Part shown: one piece after another, positions 45,228 through 55,075 of the stretch | Layout of the letters: every line of letters starts with the position of its first letter | Position numbering within the stretch: position 1 is the first letter of the stretch | DNA from: Psychrosphaera saromensis | GTDB taxonomy: Bacteria > Pseudomonadota > Gammaproteobacteria > Enterobacterales > Alteromonadaceae | NCBI RefSeq assembly: GCF_002954545.1 | Contig: NZ_MSCH01000003.1 | Span: forward strand, 3,077,991 to 3,141,990 | Direction: 5' to 3' | DNA: 64,000 nucleotides | The notes under the pieces: model-generated | Databases searched by the model: none | Told to the model about the DNA's origin: nothing | Seen by the model: only the letters and a program-made list of their open reading frames with translations | Program-made: the position numbers and the translations under genes

Positions 45228-47279
45228 TTATAGTGAATATTTAATATTGAAAGAAACAAAGTCACGGTCTGCCATTTGGTTTACCGTACCTACGCCATCC
45301 CAAAATGCGTTATAAGCCATACCAAATGAAACGTTTTGGTATTCTACATCCATAGCCATGCTGATTGATTTTTTATCTTCATGGAAAAGGAATAATGGAT
45401 CAGGTGTTACACCTTTAACATCATGAGAGAAAACAACTTTTGGTTTTAAGTTAAACGAACCAAATACACGGTTCAATTCACCCGCTAAAATTAAGCGATA
45501 CCCCCAAGCATCTTGAGTTGGGAAATATGACTCAGTGTCTTGACCATCTTGTACGCCTGCAAGTATACCAGCTGCAACTTCATCAGTAGTTGCGCCAGAA
45601 CGTGAAGTCCCTGGTGCATTAAAACGAAGTACGCTTTGATCTGGGAAGTCGTTAATTGTAACGTAACCAACTTCAGCAACACCATTTAAATTATCTAAAC
45701 CAAATGTAGGACCAAATGATTGAATTAACGTAAATTGCGCTTGTACTGAATCAACAAGACAAAATCCTGTTGCAGTTCCGCCAGCTTGAACGCCACCAAC
45801 AGGACTATTACAACCTTCTACGTCGTAATCGCCTAACTGAGAAACCCCAGTTAACTCTGGACGTATACCAGCATTAGCTAGCTGTTCAGGCATAGCGGCA
45901 AATAGCAATTCAATATCATCAATCTGAATCGGTTCATCTTGACGATAAGAAACTTCACCTGAAACTGCAGTTGTGCCTACGGTAGTATTGAAACTAAAGC
46001 CAAACAGCTGAATGTCTTCTGGGAAATATACAGCTGCTTTACTAAATGCATTTAGCGAACTGATATTGTCAGCTGTGATACCTTCAGACGCTATAAGACC
46101 TAAATCTGCAGCAATAGCAGCACTCGTAAAGTTAGACGCGCTACCTGATATTAATGGACGGCGGCTATGGTAATTTGTATAGTAAAAACCAAACTCGGTA
46201 TAGTTTAATTCTTCAGCAAACCAACCTAATTTCAAACCAAATTGGCCTGAATCTTTAGCGTCTTCATCTAAGTCTTCTGCTCTTAATGCATATTTAGTTG
46301 GATACGATAAATAAGCACTGGCTGCAGTATCTGACCCTGATGAAATCAGTGGAGCCAACGCGTTTAAGTGATTAATTAACTCTTCGCGTCCCATATCTGG
46401 ATTAGATGCAAAGTTTAACTGTACGTTACTGTTAGCACCGCCAGCTGCAATGAAGTCGTTGGTAGAGAAGTATGTACCAGTCGCTGCTAAGCGAGACTCT
46501 TGCGACTCGTATTGATAAAAGGCTTCTAAAGACAAAGTATCAGTTAAACCAATGTTGGCCCAAATCATACCTGTTGGAATAAATGCTTCTTTTAAGTCAG
46601 CTCCTGGTGTTTTTAGTCGAGCAACGTCAACCGCACCAACATTGATACCATGAGGTATTAATGTACTTTCACCCCAAGATAAAACTTGCTCACCTACTTT
46701 AATTGAAATTGGCGTATTACCAATTTCAAAATCAGCATAAATGTAAGCATCTAAGAAACGGAAGTCTTCACAAGCAAATTCTTTTGCTTCTGAGTCAGCA
46801 CAAGGGTCAAAGCTTTTACCTGATACTGGATCTTGATAACCAATACCATCAACTGCAAAATCTTTGTAATACATGAAACGCACAAATGCACCGTAACCAT
46901 CACCGTCGATAGTTAAGTCATGTAAACCTTTTATCACTTGTGAAAATGCTTCACCTGGATCGTAATTAAGGTTGGATAAATCACCATTGGTTGAGTAAGA
47001 GCCGCTGGTATTCCAAACGTCACTACTTGAATATTGTGGTGCGTAGCCTGCATAACCAGTCCAATCTAATTGTTGGTTATTAGACTTACCTATTAAACTA
47101 AAATCACGATTCTCGACACGGTATGCTGCACCCGCTGAGAAAGTTGAATCGAATTTTATTTCAAAGTTACCAAGTTCAAAAGTTGCTGCATTACCGCCAA
47201 AAGACTGCATAGCAATGATAGCTGATGCAATACTCGTAACCAGTGGTTTTAAAGCAGACTTTGTTGCCCCTCTAGACAT
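45228..47279 (-). CDS. DUF1302 family outer-membrane beta-barrel protein
   Basis: A 683-residue outer-membrane protein. It has a signal ending near FGGNAA, then FELGNFEIKFDSTFSAGAAYRVENRD, typical of DUF1302 (PF06980), with long alternating strands and the C-terminal NIKYSL ending in a hydrophobic residue. GGGGAG precedes ATG 47279 by 6 nt and is better placed than for the ATG at 47303. It is the first gene of the pair with DUF1329. The predicted role is a pore or acceptor for a hydrophobic compound; this is inference from neighbours. Confidence 0.87.
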   Translation of the reverse strand: MSRGATKSALKPLVTSIASAIIAMQSFGGNAATFELGNFEIKFDSTFSAGAAYRVENRDFSLIGKSNNQQLDWTGYAGYAPQYSSSDVWNTSGSYSTNGDLSNLNYDPGEAFSQVIKGLHDLTIDGDGYGAFVRFMYYKDFAVDGIGYQDPVSGKSFDPCADSEAKEFACEDFRFLDAYIYADFEIGNTPISIKVGEQVLSWGESTLIPHGINVGAVDVARLKTPGADLKEAFIPTGMIWANIGLTDTLSLEAFYQYESQESRLAATGTYFSTNDFIAAGGANSNVQLNFASNPDMGREELINHLNALAPLISSGSDTAASAYLSYPTKYALRAEDLDEDAKDSGQFGLKLGWFAEELNYTEFGFYYTNYHSRRPLISGSASNFTSAAIAADLGLIASEGITADNISSLNAFSKAAVYFPEDIQLFGFSFNTTVGTTAVSGEVSYRQDEPIQIDDIELLFAAMPEQLANAGIRPELTGVSQLGDYDVEGCNSPVGGVQAGGTATGFCLVDSVQAQFTLIQSFGPTFGLDNLNGVAEVGYVTINDFPDQSVLRFNAPGTSRSGATTDEVAAGILAGVQDGQDTESYFPTQDAWGYRLILAGELNRVFGSFNLKPKVVFSHDVKGVTPDPLFLFHEDKKSISMAMDVEYQNVSFGMAYNAFWDGVGTVNQMADRDFVSFNIKYSL

Positions 47280-47337
47280 ATTATTCTCCCCTTGTCCTCT
47301 CAAGTTTATTTTTTATATTTATAAGTGAGGATATTAG

Positions 47338-47352
47338 GCTCATCGGATGAGC
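47338..47352. promoter_or_regulatory. 15-bp inverted repeat upstream of the DUF1302 gene
   Basis: GCTCAT-CGG-ATGAGC, perfectly symmetric arms about 60 bp upstream of the start of the DUF1302-DUF1329 unit. A candidate operator; no regulator gene is adjacent. Confidence 0.3.
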
Positions 47353-47439
47353 GTAATTATCCCAATAATTACACCATTTAACTAAGCAAGCAAGTGCTAT
47401 GTTTAATTATTATTAGAGTAATTATTCCATTAAATACCG

Positions 47440-47667
47440 TTAGTTACTTAGTTTATGTAACGCCCTAAATTTATTATTTGCTTCTAATTCCAACTCAAAA
47501 AGCCCATCTATTCCGTTTGCTGTGACGAACGAGCGAATGTGCTCAGCCGGGAATTGAATTCGTTGCCCCGTTTGCGCGACAACTTGAATAGACTTATAAA
47601 ATCCTTCGTAATACTGGCGGCATTCCGCCGGAGATAAATGTAAATAAAACTTAAATGTACGTGTCAT
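47440..47667 (-). CDS. DUF2835 family small protein
   Basis: A 75-residue protein, MTRTFKFYLHLSPAECRQYY, that fits DUF2835 (PF11197). This small family is found beside pepN in Alteromonadales and Vibrionales. It starts 2 bp after the pepN stop, so it is translationally linked to pepN. Function unknown. Confidence 0.8.
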   Translation of the reverse strand: MTRTFKFYLHLSPAECRQYYEGFYKSIQVVAQTGQRIQFPAEHIRSFVTANGIDGLFELELEANNKFRALHKLSN

Positions 47668-47669
47668 AA

Positions 47670-50246
47670 CTAACCTAGCGCTGAACTTACTTTCTCATAC
47701 AAATCTTTTGATAGCTCTAATTTACTCAATTGAGTTAACTGTTGTTTCATTAAATCCTTTCTTGCTGGTTCATAACGTTGCCAGCTAAGTAATGGAGATA
47801 TCATACGAGATGCTAATTGAGGGTTAAGTTTATCCATTTTTTTCAAAAAATCAGCTAAAAATTGATAACCTTTGCCAGATTCATCATGAAATTGCTCTGG
47901 ATTATTCATAATAAATGCACCAAATAATGATCTAACTCGATTTGGATTTTTATCAGAAAACAGCTTATGCTCTGCCCATAATGCCATTTTTCCATAAACT
48001 TCAGCATGTGGAATTCGAGCGACGGCAGACGTCATTTTATCGAAAACTAATACATTATCCGTAAATTGCGTATCCATATCTTTTAGCAAATCATCCAGTA
48101 ATGCTACCGAATACACTCTAGCAGACTCAAGCGCTGACACTTTTTCAGTCATGTTGGTCGAGTCTAAATAAACCTGCCTAATAAGACGTTCAACGTCACT
48201 GTTTTTGCTATGCGACAAATACGTTAGCAGTATGTGTTTCAATCGTCTTTGTGCCACACTTGATTGAATATAACCATCTTCAATGTTAGTTAAATTCTGT
48301 ACCAAAGCATTAATCGTTTCAAATAACGACTCTATGATCTGCTGAGTTATCTCGGCTTTAACTTTTAAAATATGACTAGGATTTATCACATCAAAGGTTT
48401 CAGCAATACTGGTATAACTTGGTATCGTTAATAGTTCCGCTTTAATTGATGTTTCAATGTCGTCATTATTTAATACGTATTCGATAACTTCGATAAGCCC
48501 CTGTCTGCTCTTATCTAATATTGTGTCGCTCGCACCGTTGATTTGTTGTAACCATAATGATTGCATTGAGTCCCATCGACAAAAAGCATCAGATGCATAT
48601 TTAACTATATGGATTAATTGTTCTTGAGTTAGTGTTCTTTGCACTTTTACTGGTGCTGAGAAGTTTTCAAATAACACCAACGTAACTGGCTCTGAACAAT
48701 TAAATGTGAACATTTGCTCAGTTTTATCAAAGATAACCGTACCGCGTTCTAAACTACGACCATCACTATTGGCTAATAATTCATATTTAACTGGGATAAC
48801 TAACGGTTTATTTTGTTCTGCTGCAGGACGTGTTGGTAACGATTGAGATAGTGTCAATTCTAAAGCCGTATCGGTTTGTTTTTCAGAAACAACAACGCTT
48901 GGCGTTCCAGCTTGTGAATACCAATTTTGGAACTGAGTTAAGTCCTTGTTATTTGCATCAGCCATTGCAGATACAAAGTCATCACAAGTAACGGCATTGC
49001 CATCATGACGCTTAAAGTACAAATCCATCCCAGCTCTAAAACCAGACTCGCCTAATAGACTATGCATCATACGGATAACTTCTGCGCCTTTATCGTATAC
49101 AGTCACAGTATAAAAGTTATTCATTTCGATAACTTTTTCAGGTCTGATTGGATGTGCCATTGGACCTGAATCTTCGGCAAATTGCATTGTTCGCATCACA
49201 TTGGCATGACTGATGCGCTCTATCACTTCACTGCCCATGTCAGCACTAAATTGTTGATCGCGGAAAACCGTCAAGCCTTCTTTTAAACTTAACTGAAACC
49301 AATCTCGACAAGTAACTCGGTTGCCAGTCCAGTTATGGAAATACTCATGACCAATTACCGCTTCAATGCCGTGGTAATCGATATCGGTCGCCGTGTTTAA
49401 ATCGGCCAATACGTACTTACTATTAAAGACATTAAGTCCTTTATTTTCCATCGCGCCCATATTAAAGAAGTCGACAGCCACGACCATGTATTTATCTAAG
49501 TCATATTCTAAACCGTAACGTTGCTCATCCCACGCCATTGATTTAACTAACGACGCCATCGCATGATGACCTAAATGCAAGTTGCCTTTGTCGACAAACA
49601 GTTCTAAATCAACGGTTCTGCCAGACTGAGTAACAAACGTGTCGGTTAATAAATCAAAATCACCTGCAACCAAAGCAAACAAATAGCTTGGTTTCGGATG
49701 CGGATCTCGCCATTTCACCCAGCGTAGCTGTTTATTACTGTCGTCATCTTCTGTAACTAAACCTGAGTCGATAAGGTTACCGTTTGATAACATGTGTGGA
49801 TAAAGTTCAGCATCGGCAAAAATAGTAACGGTAAATACAGATAAAACATCCGGACGGTCTAAATACGGTGTAATGCGTCGAAAGCTTTCAGCTTCACATT
49901 GGGTACAAAAAACACCAGCAGACTTGTATAAGCCTTCCAGTGCTGTGTTATTAATTGGATCGACCGTCACTTCAATTTCTAATTCAAACTCAGCTAAATC
50001 GACATCAATCTTTAATTGTTCTTGCTCAACGTTAAAGTCGGTTTGGTTACCGTTAATTAATACACGTAACACTTGTTTAACTTGGCAATCCAGAACTAAT
50101 CCACGTGTATGTTCGCCATTACGTTTCATCTGCAACTTACTGCGAACTAAAGTGTGTTCATCGTCTAAGTTAAAAAACAATTCTGTTTCTGGAATAAAAA
50201 AGTCGGGAGTTTGATAATCTTTTAAGTATTTAGCTTCAGTTGTCAT
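47670..50246 (-). CDS. pepN: Aminopeptidase N
   Basis: M1-family zinc exopeptidase that releases N-terminal residues from peptides in the cytoplasm. The 858 residues compare with about 870 in E. coli. The substrate-anchoring motif is seen as MGAMENKGLN and the zinc motif as HEYFHNWTGNR with a Glu in SLKEGLTVFRDQ. The C-terminal half is the helical domain (LSRLEL-type repeats) that closes the active site. ATG 50246 is preferred to the GTG three codons earlier. It is followed by DUF2835. Confidence 0.96.
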   Translation of the reverse strand: MTTEAKYLKDYQTPDFFIPETELFFNLDDEHTLVRSKLQMKRNGEHTRGLVLDCQVKQVLRVLINGNQTDFNVEQEQLKIDVDLAEFELEIEVTVDPINNTALEGLYKSAGVFCTQCEAESFRRITPYLDRPDVLSVFTVTIFADAELYPHMLSNGNLIDSGLVTEDDDSNKQLRWVKWRDPHPKPSYLFALVAGDFDLLTDTFVTQSGRTVDLELFVDKGNLHLGHHAMASLVKSMAWDEQRYGLEYDLDKYMVVAVDFFNMGAMENKGLNVFNSKYVLADLNTATDIDYHGIEAVIGHEYFHNWTGNRVTCRDWFQLSLKEGLTVFRDQQFSADMGSEVIERISHANVMRTMQFAEDSGPMAHPIRPEKVIEMNNFYTVTVYDKGAEVIRMMHSLLGESGFRAGMDLYFKRHDGNAVTCDDFVSAMADANNKDLTQFQNWYSQAGTPSVVVSEKQTDTALELTLSQSLPTRPAAEQNKPLVIPVKYELLANSDGRSLERGTVIFDKTEQMFTFNCSEPVTLVLFENFSAPVKVQRTLTQEQLIHIVKYASDAFCRWDSMQSLWLQQINGASDTILDKSRQGLIEVIEYVLNNDDIETSIKAELLTIPSYTSIAETFDVINPSHILKVKAEITQQIIESLFETINALVQNLTNIEDGYIQSSVAQRRLKHILLTYLSHSKNSDVERLIRQVYLDSTNMTEKVSALESARVYSVALLDDLLKDMDTQFTDNVLVFDKMTSAVARIPHAEVYGKMALWAEHKLFSDKNPNRVRSLFGAFIMNNPEQFHDESGKGYQFLADFLKKMDKLNPQLASRMISPLLSWQRYEPARKDLMKQQLTQLSKLELSKDLYEKVSSALG

Positions 50247-50339
50247 AACAATCACTTGCAGGAAGTTGAATGGTAAAAATACGCACGGTTAATGCGTACA
50301 GTTAATTGTGCATCGATAAAAAGTCTGATTCTTATCAAT

Positions 50340-50418
50340 AAGTAGATGAGTTTTACTATAAACAGTCCAATTATAAATTTTCATTTATAATTTCTTATTT
50401 ATAAAGCCCCATCTACTT
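50340..50418. repeat. Nested inverted repeats between nhaC and pepN
   Basis: Outer arms AAGTAGATG (50340-50348) and CATCTACTT (50410-50418) enclose an inner perfect stem AATTATAAAT/ATTTATAATT (50369-50392). This could end the nhaC transcript or act as a regulatory hairpin; there is no T run. Confidence 0.4.
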
Positions 50419-50440
50419 ACTAACTTTTATTTTGCGTCGA

Positions 50441-51874
50441 CTAAGCTGCTTTGGTTTTTAAAATCTTAATACCCATGTAAGCAAAAGCAATGGCCATTAC
50501 AGGGTTGATTAAGTTAAAAAATGCATATTGCCAATAATCTAGCGGGCTAACCAATAAAACACCGGCCATATACGCACCACAAGTATTCCAAGGAATTAAT
50601 GCACTGGTAATGGTTCCGCCATCTTCTAGCGCTCTAGATAAGTTTACGTTATCTAAACCGCGACGTTCATATTCTTCTTTATACATACGACCTGGCATAA
50701 CGATAGACATGTATTGATCAGCAGTGATTAAGTTAGTACCAAACGCAGTAAAAATAGTCGAAGTGATTAACGACCCCGTTGATTTCGCTTTTTTCAAAAT
50801 ACCTTGAACAAAAACAGCAAGCAAACCTACTTTTTCCATAACCGCACCAAACATTAACGCCGTCATGATTAGCCACGTAGTATTCAACATGCTAGACATA
50901 CCACCACCACTGAGTAGGTCGTCCATCACACCATCACCTGTGGTAATAGAGAAGCCATCAAACATCGCAGTCCAAATAACGGATATTTGATCAATAACCA
51001 GACTGCTGTCGGCGATCTTAGTTAATAACTCTTGTTGGAAGATAAATCCCCAAAGAGCACCAATAAGCGCACCGATAAAAATAGATGGAAATGCAGGCAG
51101 TTTTTTTAGAGCCATGACCACAAGGAATACAAGAGGTATTAAATTGAATAACGAAACATGGTAATTCGCTGAAATAATAGTTTGCACACTATCAATCGAC
51201 ACATTTGCGCCGACTCGGTCTTCAGTGAAACCTAAAATAGTAAATAACACTAAGGTAATCGTAAACGATGGGACTGTGGTCCACATCATGTGGCGGATAT
51301 GACTAAATAAATCACTACCTGCAACTGCCGGAGCTAAGTTTGTCGTTTCCGACAGCGGACTTATTTTATCGCCAAAATATGCACCAGAAATAACAGCACC
51401 AGCGGCAATCGCTGGATCGGCGCCAATACCATTAGCAATCCCCATCAGAGCTACACCTATTGTTGCAGCAGTCGTCCAAGAACTCCCTATACTCATGGCA
51501 ACAATCGCACTTAATAAACAAGCGGCAACATAAAACCAGTCAGGGTTAAGGATTTGTAATCCATAATAGATAAGGGTTGGCACTGTACCTGACAACAACC
51601 AAGTACCGATTAAGGAACCTACAGCTAATAAGATAAAGATAGCACCCATGGAAACCGATATACCATGGATCATGGCATCTTCTATTTGCTTCCAATTCAA
51701 GCCGTTTTTTAAACCTATGATACTGGCAACACCAGCTGACATGATCAATATAATTTGGTTTGGACCAAAAGAGCTATCACTTCCATAAATAGAAACAGAT
51801 ACCGCTAATAACGCCACCAAAAATAGCACCGGAATAAGTGCATCAATAAAACTTGGAGATTTAACTGATTTCAA
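50441..51874 (-). CDS. nhaC: NhaC family Na+/H+ antiporter
   Basis: A 477-residue inner-membrane antiporter with about 11-12 helices. Family segments include NGLNWKQIEDAMIHGISVSMGAIFILLAVGSLIGTW, IGSSWTTAATIGVALMGIA, GAYFGDKISPLSETTNLA (the conserved GDxxSPLSdtt motif) and DGGTITSALIPWNTCGAYM. NhaC members exchange sodium, or malate/lactate with sodium and protons, which suits a marine cell. It is a single gene upstream of pepN on the same strand. Confidence 0.9.
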   Translation of the reverse strand: MKSVKSPSFIDALIPVLFLVALLAVSVSIYGSDSSFGPNQIILIMSAGVASIIGLKNGLNWKQIEDAMIHGISVSMGAIFILLAVGSLIGTWLLSGTVPTLIYYGLQILNPDWFYVAACLLSAIVAMSIGSSWTTAATIGVALMGIANGIGADPAIAAGAVISGAYFGDKISPLSETTNLAPAVAGSDLFSHIRHMMWTTVPSFTITLVLFTILGFTEDRVGANVSIDSVQTIISANYHVSLFNLIPLVFLVVMALKKLPAFPSIFIGALIGALWGFIFQQELLTKIADSSLVIDQISVIWTAMFDGFSITTGDGVMDDLLSGGGMSSMLNTTWLIMTALMFGAVMEKVGLLAVFVQGILKKAKSTGSLITSTIFTAFGTNLITADQYMSIVMPGRMYKEEYERRGLDNVNLSRALEDGGTITSALIPWNTCGAYMAGVLLVSPLDYWQYAFFNLINPVMAIAFAYMGIKILKTKAA

Positions 51875-52064
51875 AACTTAAGTCCTTATAGACATAAATA
51901 TGTGTGTAACCCAATCCGTTATTTATCACACATTAAATTTTAATTTACTACTATCAAAGTAAAAAATGAGTTCAAACGTATTAAAAATCAGAGGAGCCGT
52001 TTTAATATGAGCTTTTTAAAAAAGCTAAACATCCACTGAGATTTAGTTATTTTGTTTTAATACC

Positions 52065-52092
52065 AAAAAAGCAGCCTCTAGGGCTGCTCTTT
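52065..52092 (-). terminator. Terminator after prc
   Basis: AGCAGCC, loop TCTA, GGGCTGCT with a T-rich tail on the minus strand side (AAAAAA on plus). It lies about 15 bp past the prc stop. Confidence 0.85.
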
Positions 52093-52107
52093 GTTTAAAC
52101 GTTTTGT

Positions 52108-54147
52108 TTATTTTGCGGCTTTTGCAAACTGCCCTGCAGAAATCAAATCAGATATAATTTGTGCAGCTTCTTCTAAGAATGGGTCTAACTTTTCCAATTC
52201 TTTCGGTGTATCGTCTTCTAACGATTTTACATTCTCTAGACCTAGACGTGTTAAACGTTCATTTAAGCGCGCTAAGTTCTTTATTTTATTTTCTTCTTTT
52301 TCAGCTAAACGTTCTTTTTCGTTAAGTGAAATAAAGTTACGGTCTTTTTCTTGTTTATATTCTGCAATATCGCTTTCTAAATATAAAAATTCAGGCTCAG
52401 ACTTAATTCTTAAATTATGTCTTTGCGTTAGAGAATTAACCTGTGAACTTATTGTTGGCGTTGGCGAATATTGTACCGAGCGGATATTATCCCAAGGTAG
52501 CGCTGTATCCATTTGGCTTTCACCCCAATCAGATGACTCAATTGCAGATGGGAATAGAATGTCAGGAACCACACCTTTATGCTGAGTACTGCCGCCGTTA
52601 ATACGATAGAATTTAGCAATTGTATATTTAACCGAACCTAATTTTTTATCGAAACGGTCATATCTTTGACCAAGCGGTTTGAACTGTTGAACCGTACCTT
52701 TACCAAAGGTTTGTTCACCAACAATTAATGCTCTGCCATAGTCTTGTAATGCGGCTGCGAATATTTCTGACGCTGATGCACTATAACGGTCAACTAATAC
52801 AGTTAACGGGCCGTCGTAGTAAGTAACGCCATCGTAGTCGCCTCTTACATCAATATTGCCAACACTATTTCTTATTTGAACTACAGGGCCTTTATCTATA
52901 AATAAACCGGTAACAAGTGAAGATTCAATTAATGAACCACCACCATTGCCGCGTAAGTCGATAACTACGCCACTAACATTTTGATCTTTTAATTTTTTAA
53001 TCTCAGCTTTTACATCAACCGAAACATCATTATAAAAACTAGGTACGGTGATCACACCGATTTTACTGTCTAAAGAACTAGTTACAGGTTCAAATACATG
53101 AGAATCAACCGATTTATCTTCTAGATATACCTTGTCTCTAATAATCACGACTTCTTTAGAAGCGCCGCCTATGTTTTCGCCACGAATAACTTGCAGTCTA
53201 ACTTCGGTGCCTTTTTTGCCTTTAATTAATTCAACAACTTCATCTAAACGCCAGCCCACTATGTCAACAAAGTCATCTTTACCTTGAGCAACGCCAATGA
53301 TTTTATCTTCTGGTTTTAGTTTTGCCGTTTTATCAGCTGGACCACCTGGCACTAAACTACGGATAACCGTATATTCATCAACAGGTTGTAACACTGCGCC
53401 AATCCCCTCTAACTCTAGATTCATATCTATGTTAAATCGTTCTGAATTGCGCGGTGATAAATAAGAAGTATGAGCTTCAATACTGCTTGCAAAGGCATTC
53501 ATCACTAGCTGAAATGCATCTTCGCTTTGCGTTTGCGATAAACGACGCTTAGCATTGACATAACGTTTCGTTAACGTTTCTTTTATTTGCGGAATATCTT
53601 TACCAGTAAGCTTTAAGTTTAACGCATCGTATTTGGTTTTTTGACGCCAAAACTCATTTTGCTCGGCTAGTGTTTTTGGCCATTCAACATCTTCACGGTC
53701 ATAATAAAAAACATCTTTTTTATCAAAGTCCATTTTGTCGTCAAGTAACTTAATACTATAGTCGTAACGCTCTATACGTCGTTTGATTGACTCTTCATAA
53801 AGATCAAAGGCGAATTGTAATTCACCCGACTTTATCGCGTCATCGAATTTATCTTCGTATTTAGCAAACTGGTCTACATCTTTTTGCAGGAAAATACTTT
53901 TATTGTAATCCAAGTTTTCAATAAACTTTTTATACACTTTTGCAGATAGTTCATCATCGAGCTTTGTTTTTTTATAGTGATACCTTAAAAACCATGACGA
54001 AATCCGTTTTGACGCCGCAACGTGCTGGGATTCCTCAACTAATTTTGGGGTTTCAAATGATTCATTTTCAATAGATGCACTTATTGAAAATGACATACAT
54101 AACGATACTAATAAAGGTAACGTAAAAACACGCTTAACTATCTGCAT
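52108..54147 (-). CDS. prc: Carboxy-terminal processing protease (Tsp/Prc)
   Basis: Periplasmic S41A serine protease that trims or degrades proteins with non-polar C-termini and acts on cell-wall hydrolases. The 679 residues are close to the 682 of E. coli. It has a signal ending around SISA, the N-terminal domain (SKRISSWFLRYHYKKTKLDD), a PDZ domain (residues about 240-330, LEGIGAVLQPVDEYT) and the catalytic Ser in RYSASASEIFAAALQDYG. The Lys lies about 25 residues later in VGEQTFGKGTVQ. It is next to proQ, as in E. coli. Confidence 0.96.
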   Translation of the reverse strand: MQIVKRVFTLPLLVSLCMSFSISASIENESFETPKLVEESQHVAASKRISSWFLRYHYKKTKLDDELSAKVYKKFIENLDYNKSIFLQKDVDQFAKYEDKFDDAIKSGELQFAFDLYEESIKRRIERYDYSIKLLDDKMDFDKKDVFYYDREDVEWPKTLAEQNEFWRQKTKYDALNLKLTGKDIPQIKETLTKRYVNAKRRLSQTQSEDAFQLVMNAFASSIEAHTSYLSPRNSERFNIDMNLELEGIGAVLQPVDEYTVIRSLVPGGPADKTAKLKPEDKIIGVAQGKDDFVDIVGWRLDEVVELIKGKKGTEVRLQVIRGENIGGASKEVVIIRDKVYLEDKSVDSHVFEPVTSSLDSKIGVITVPSFYNDVSVDVKAEIKKLKDQNVSGVVIDLRGNGGGSLIESSLVTGLFIDKGPVVQIRNSVGNIDVRGDYDGVTYYDGPLTVLVDRYSASASEIFAAALQDYGRALIVGEQTFGKGTVQQFKPLGQRYDRFDKKLGSVKYTIAKFYRINGGSTQHKGVVPDILFPSAIESSDWGESQMDTALPWDNIRSVQYSPTPTISSQVNSLTQRHNLRIKSEPEFLYLESDIAEYKQEKDRNFISLNEKERLAEKEENKIKNLARLNERLTRLGLENVKSLEDDTPKELEKLDPFLEEAAQIISDLISAGQFAKAAK

Positions 54148-54155
54148 ATGGACTC

Positions 54156-54785
54156 CTATGCTTGGAAGATATTTTCCTTGCTTACTTTCATCACCATACC
54201 TGAAGCCAATTGTACTGACACTTCATTTTTTGAAGTTTCAACAATTGTTGCAGCTATTGGTGACGCGCCTAACTTAACTTGAACCTGTTTACCTTCGGTA
54301 AAGTCATCATTGGCTACAAGTTCTTTTTGAGGCTCAGCAACAGGTTTAGTTCCCTGGCTTTCTGATTTAGCTTTTCTTTTTGGAGGATTAGCCACATTCT
54401 TAGCCGGTTTTTTATAAGGCTTTTTGTCTTTACTGGCATTTGCTTTTTTCTTTTCTTGAAATTTAGCTTTGCTTTCGGCCAACTGAGTTTGAGCATGTTG
54501 TACATGTTCCTCAGTTAATGGTTCAGCATCGTTACCTTCCAAATCAACACGTTGACCACCTTTAACAACGGCCTCTAAATAGCGCCAGCTATTGGTGTAA
54601 CGGCGAAGTGCATGTCTAATCTGTGTTTTTGAAACTGGATCTTCTTCACCAATTAATCCGGCGATATCATTAAAGATACCAACTTTTAATGGTTTAGCTT
54701 CACCTTTTAAACTAAAGCTCTTTGGAAACTTAATAGTTAAAAATTCAATTACTTTGTTTAAATCTGTTTTTTCTTGATTTTGCAT
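54156..54785 (-). CDS. proQ: RNA chaperone ProQ
   Basis: Global RNA-binding protein that stabilises sRNAs and mRNA 3' ends. The 209 residues show the FinO-like domain (KVIEFLTIKFPKSFSLKGEAKPLKVGIFNDI, VSKTQIRHALRRYTNSWRYLEAV). A Lys-rich linker (KKKANASKDKKPYKKPAKN) and a C-terminal Tudor-like domain ending in SKENIFQA follow. ATG 54785 overlaps the TGA of the upstream small gene, indicating translational coupling. It lies 8 bp before prc. Confidence 0.95.
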   Translation of the reverse strand: MQNQEKTDLNKVIEFLTIKFPKSFSLKGEAKPLKVGIFNDIAGLIGEEDPVSKTQIRHALRRYTNSWRYLEAVVKGGQRVDLEGNDAEPLTEEHVQHAQTQLAESKAKFQEKKKANASKDKKPYKKPAKNVANPPKRKAKSESQGTKPVAEPQKELVANDDFTEGKQVQVKLGASPIAATIVETSKNEVSVQLASGMVMKVSKENIFQA

Positions 54786-55069
54786 CAATCGTACTCTATT
54801 TCATCTAGCTTCTGGCGAACAAACGTATCTAACCAGCTTTCCAGCTCATCATATTCCGCTTCAATAACAAATTCTTGTCCTGCAACAGCTGCCCATAATT
54901 CATCAAATAATTTCTCCGCAGATTCAGTCGAAACGTCTTCTGGGAACATGTTGTAGGCCTGATGGATCATTGAATTGATCCTGTCAGTTACCTCTTCTTC
55001 CTGCCCATCCCAATCACCAACTATCTCAGAGCTAATTATGTAATCGTGGATGTTTATAAAATCTTTCAT
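54785..55069 (-). CDS. Small acidic hypothetical protein between msrC and proQ
   Basis: A 94-residue, strongly acidic protein (many Asp/Glu, for example GDWDGQEEEVTDRI and EAEYDELESWLD), with no signal peptide and predicted helical. I do not recognise a family. It starts 6 bp after msrC, and its stop overlaps the proQ ATG (TGATG), so it belongs to the msrC-proQ-prc operon. Its acidity beside an RNA-binding basic protein is notable, but no function can be assigned. Confidence 0.75.
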   Translation of the reverse strand: MKDFINIHDYIISSEIVGDWDGQEEEVTDRINSMIHQAYNMFPEDVSTESAEKLFDELWAAVAGQEFVIEAEYDELESWLDTFVRQKLDEIEYD

Positions 55070-55075
55070 TTTCTG

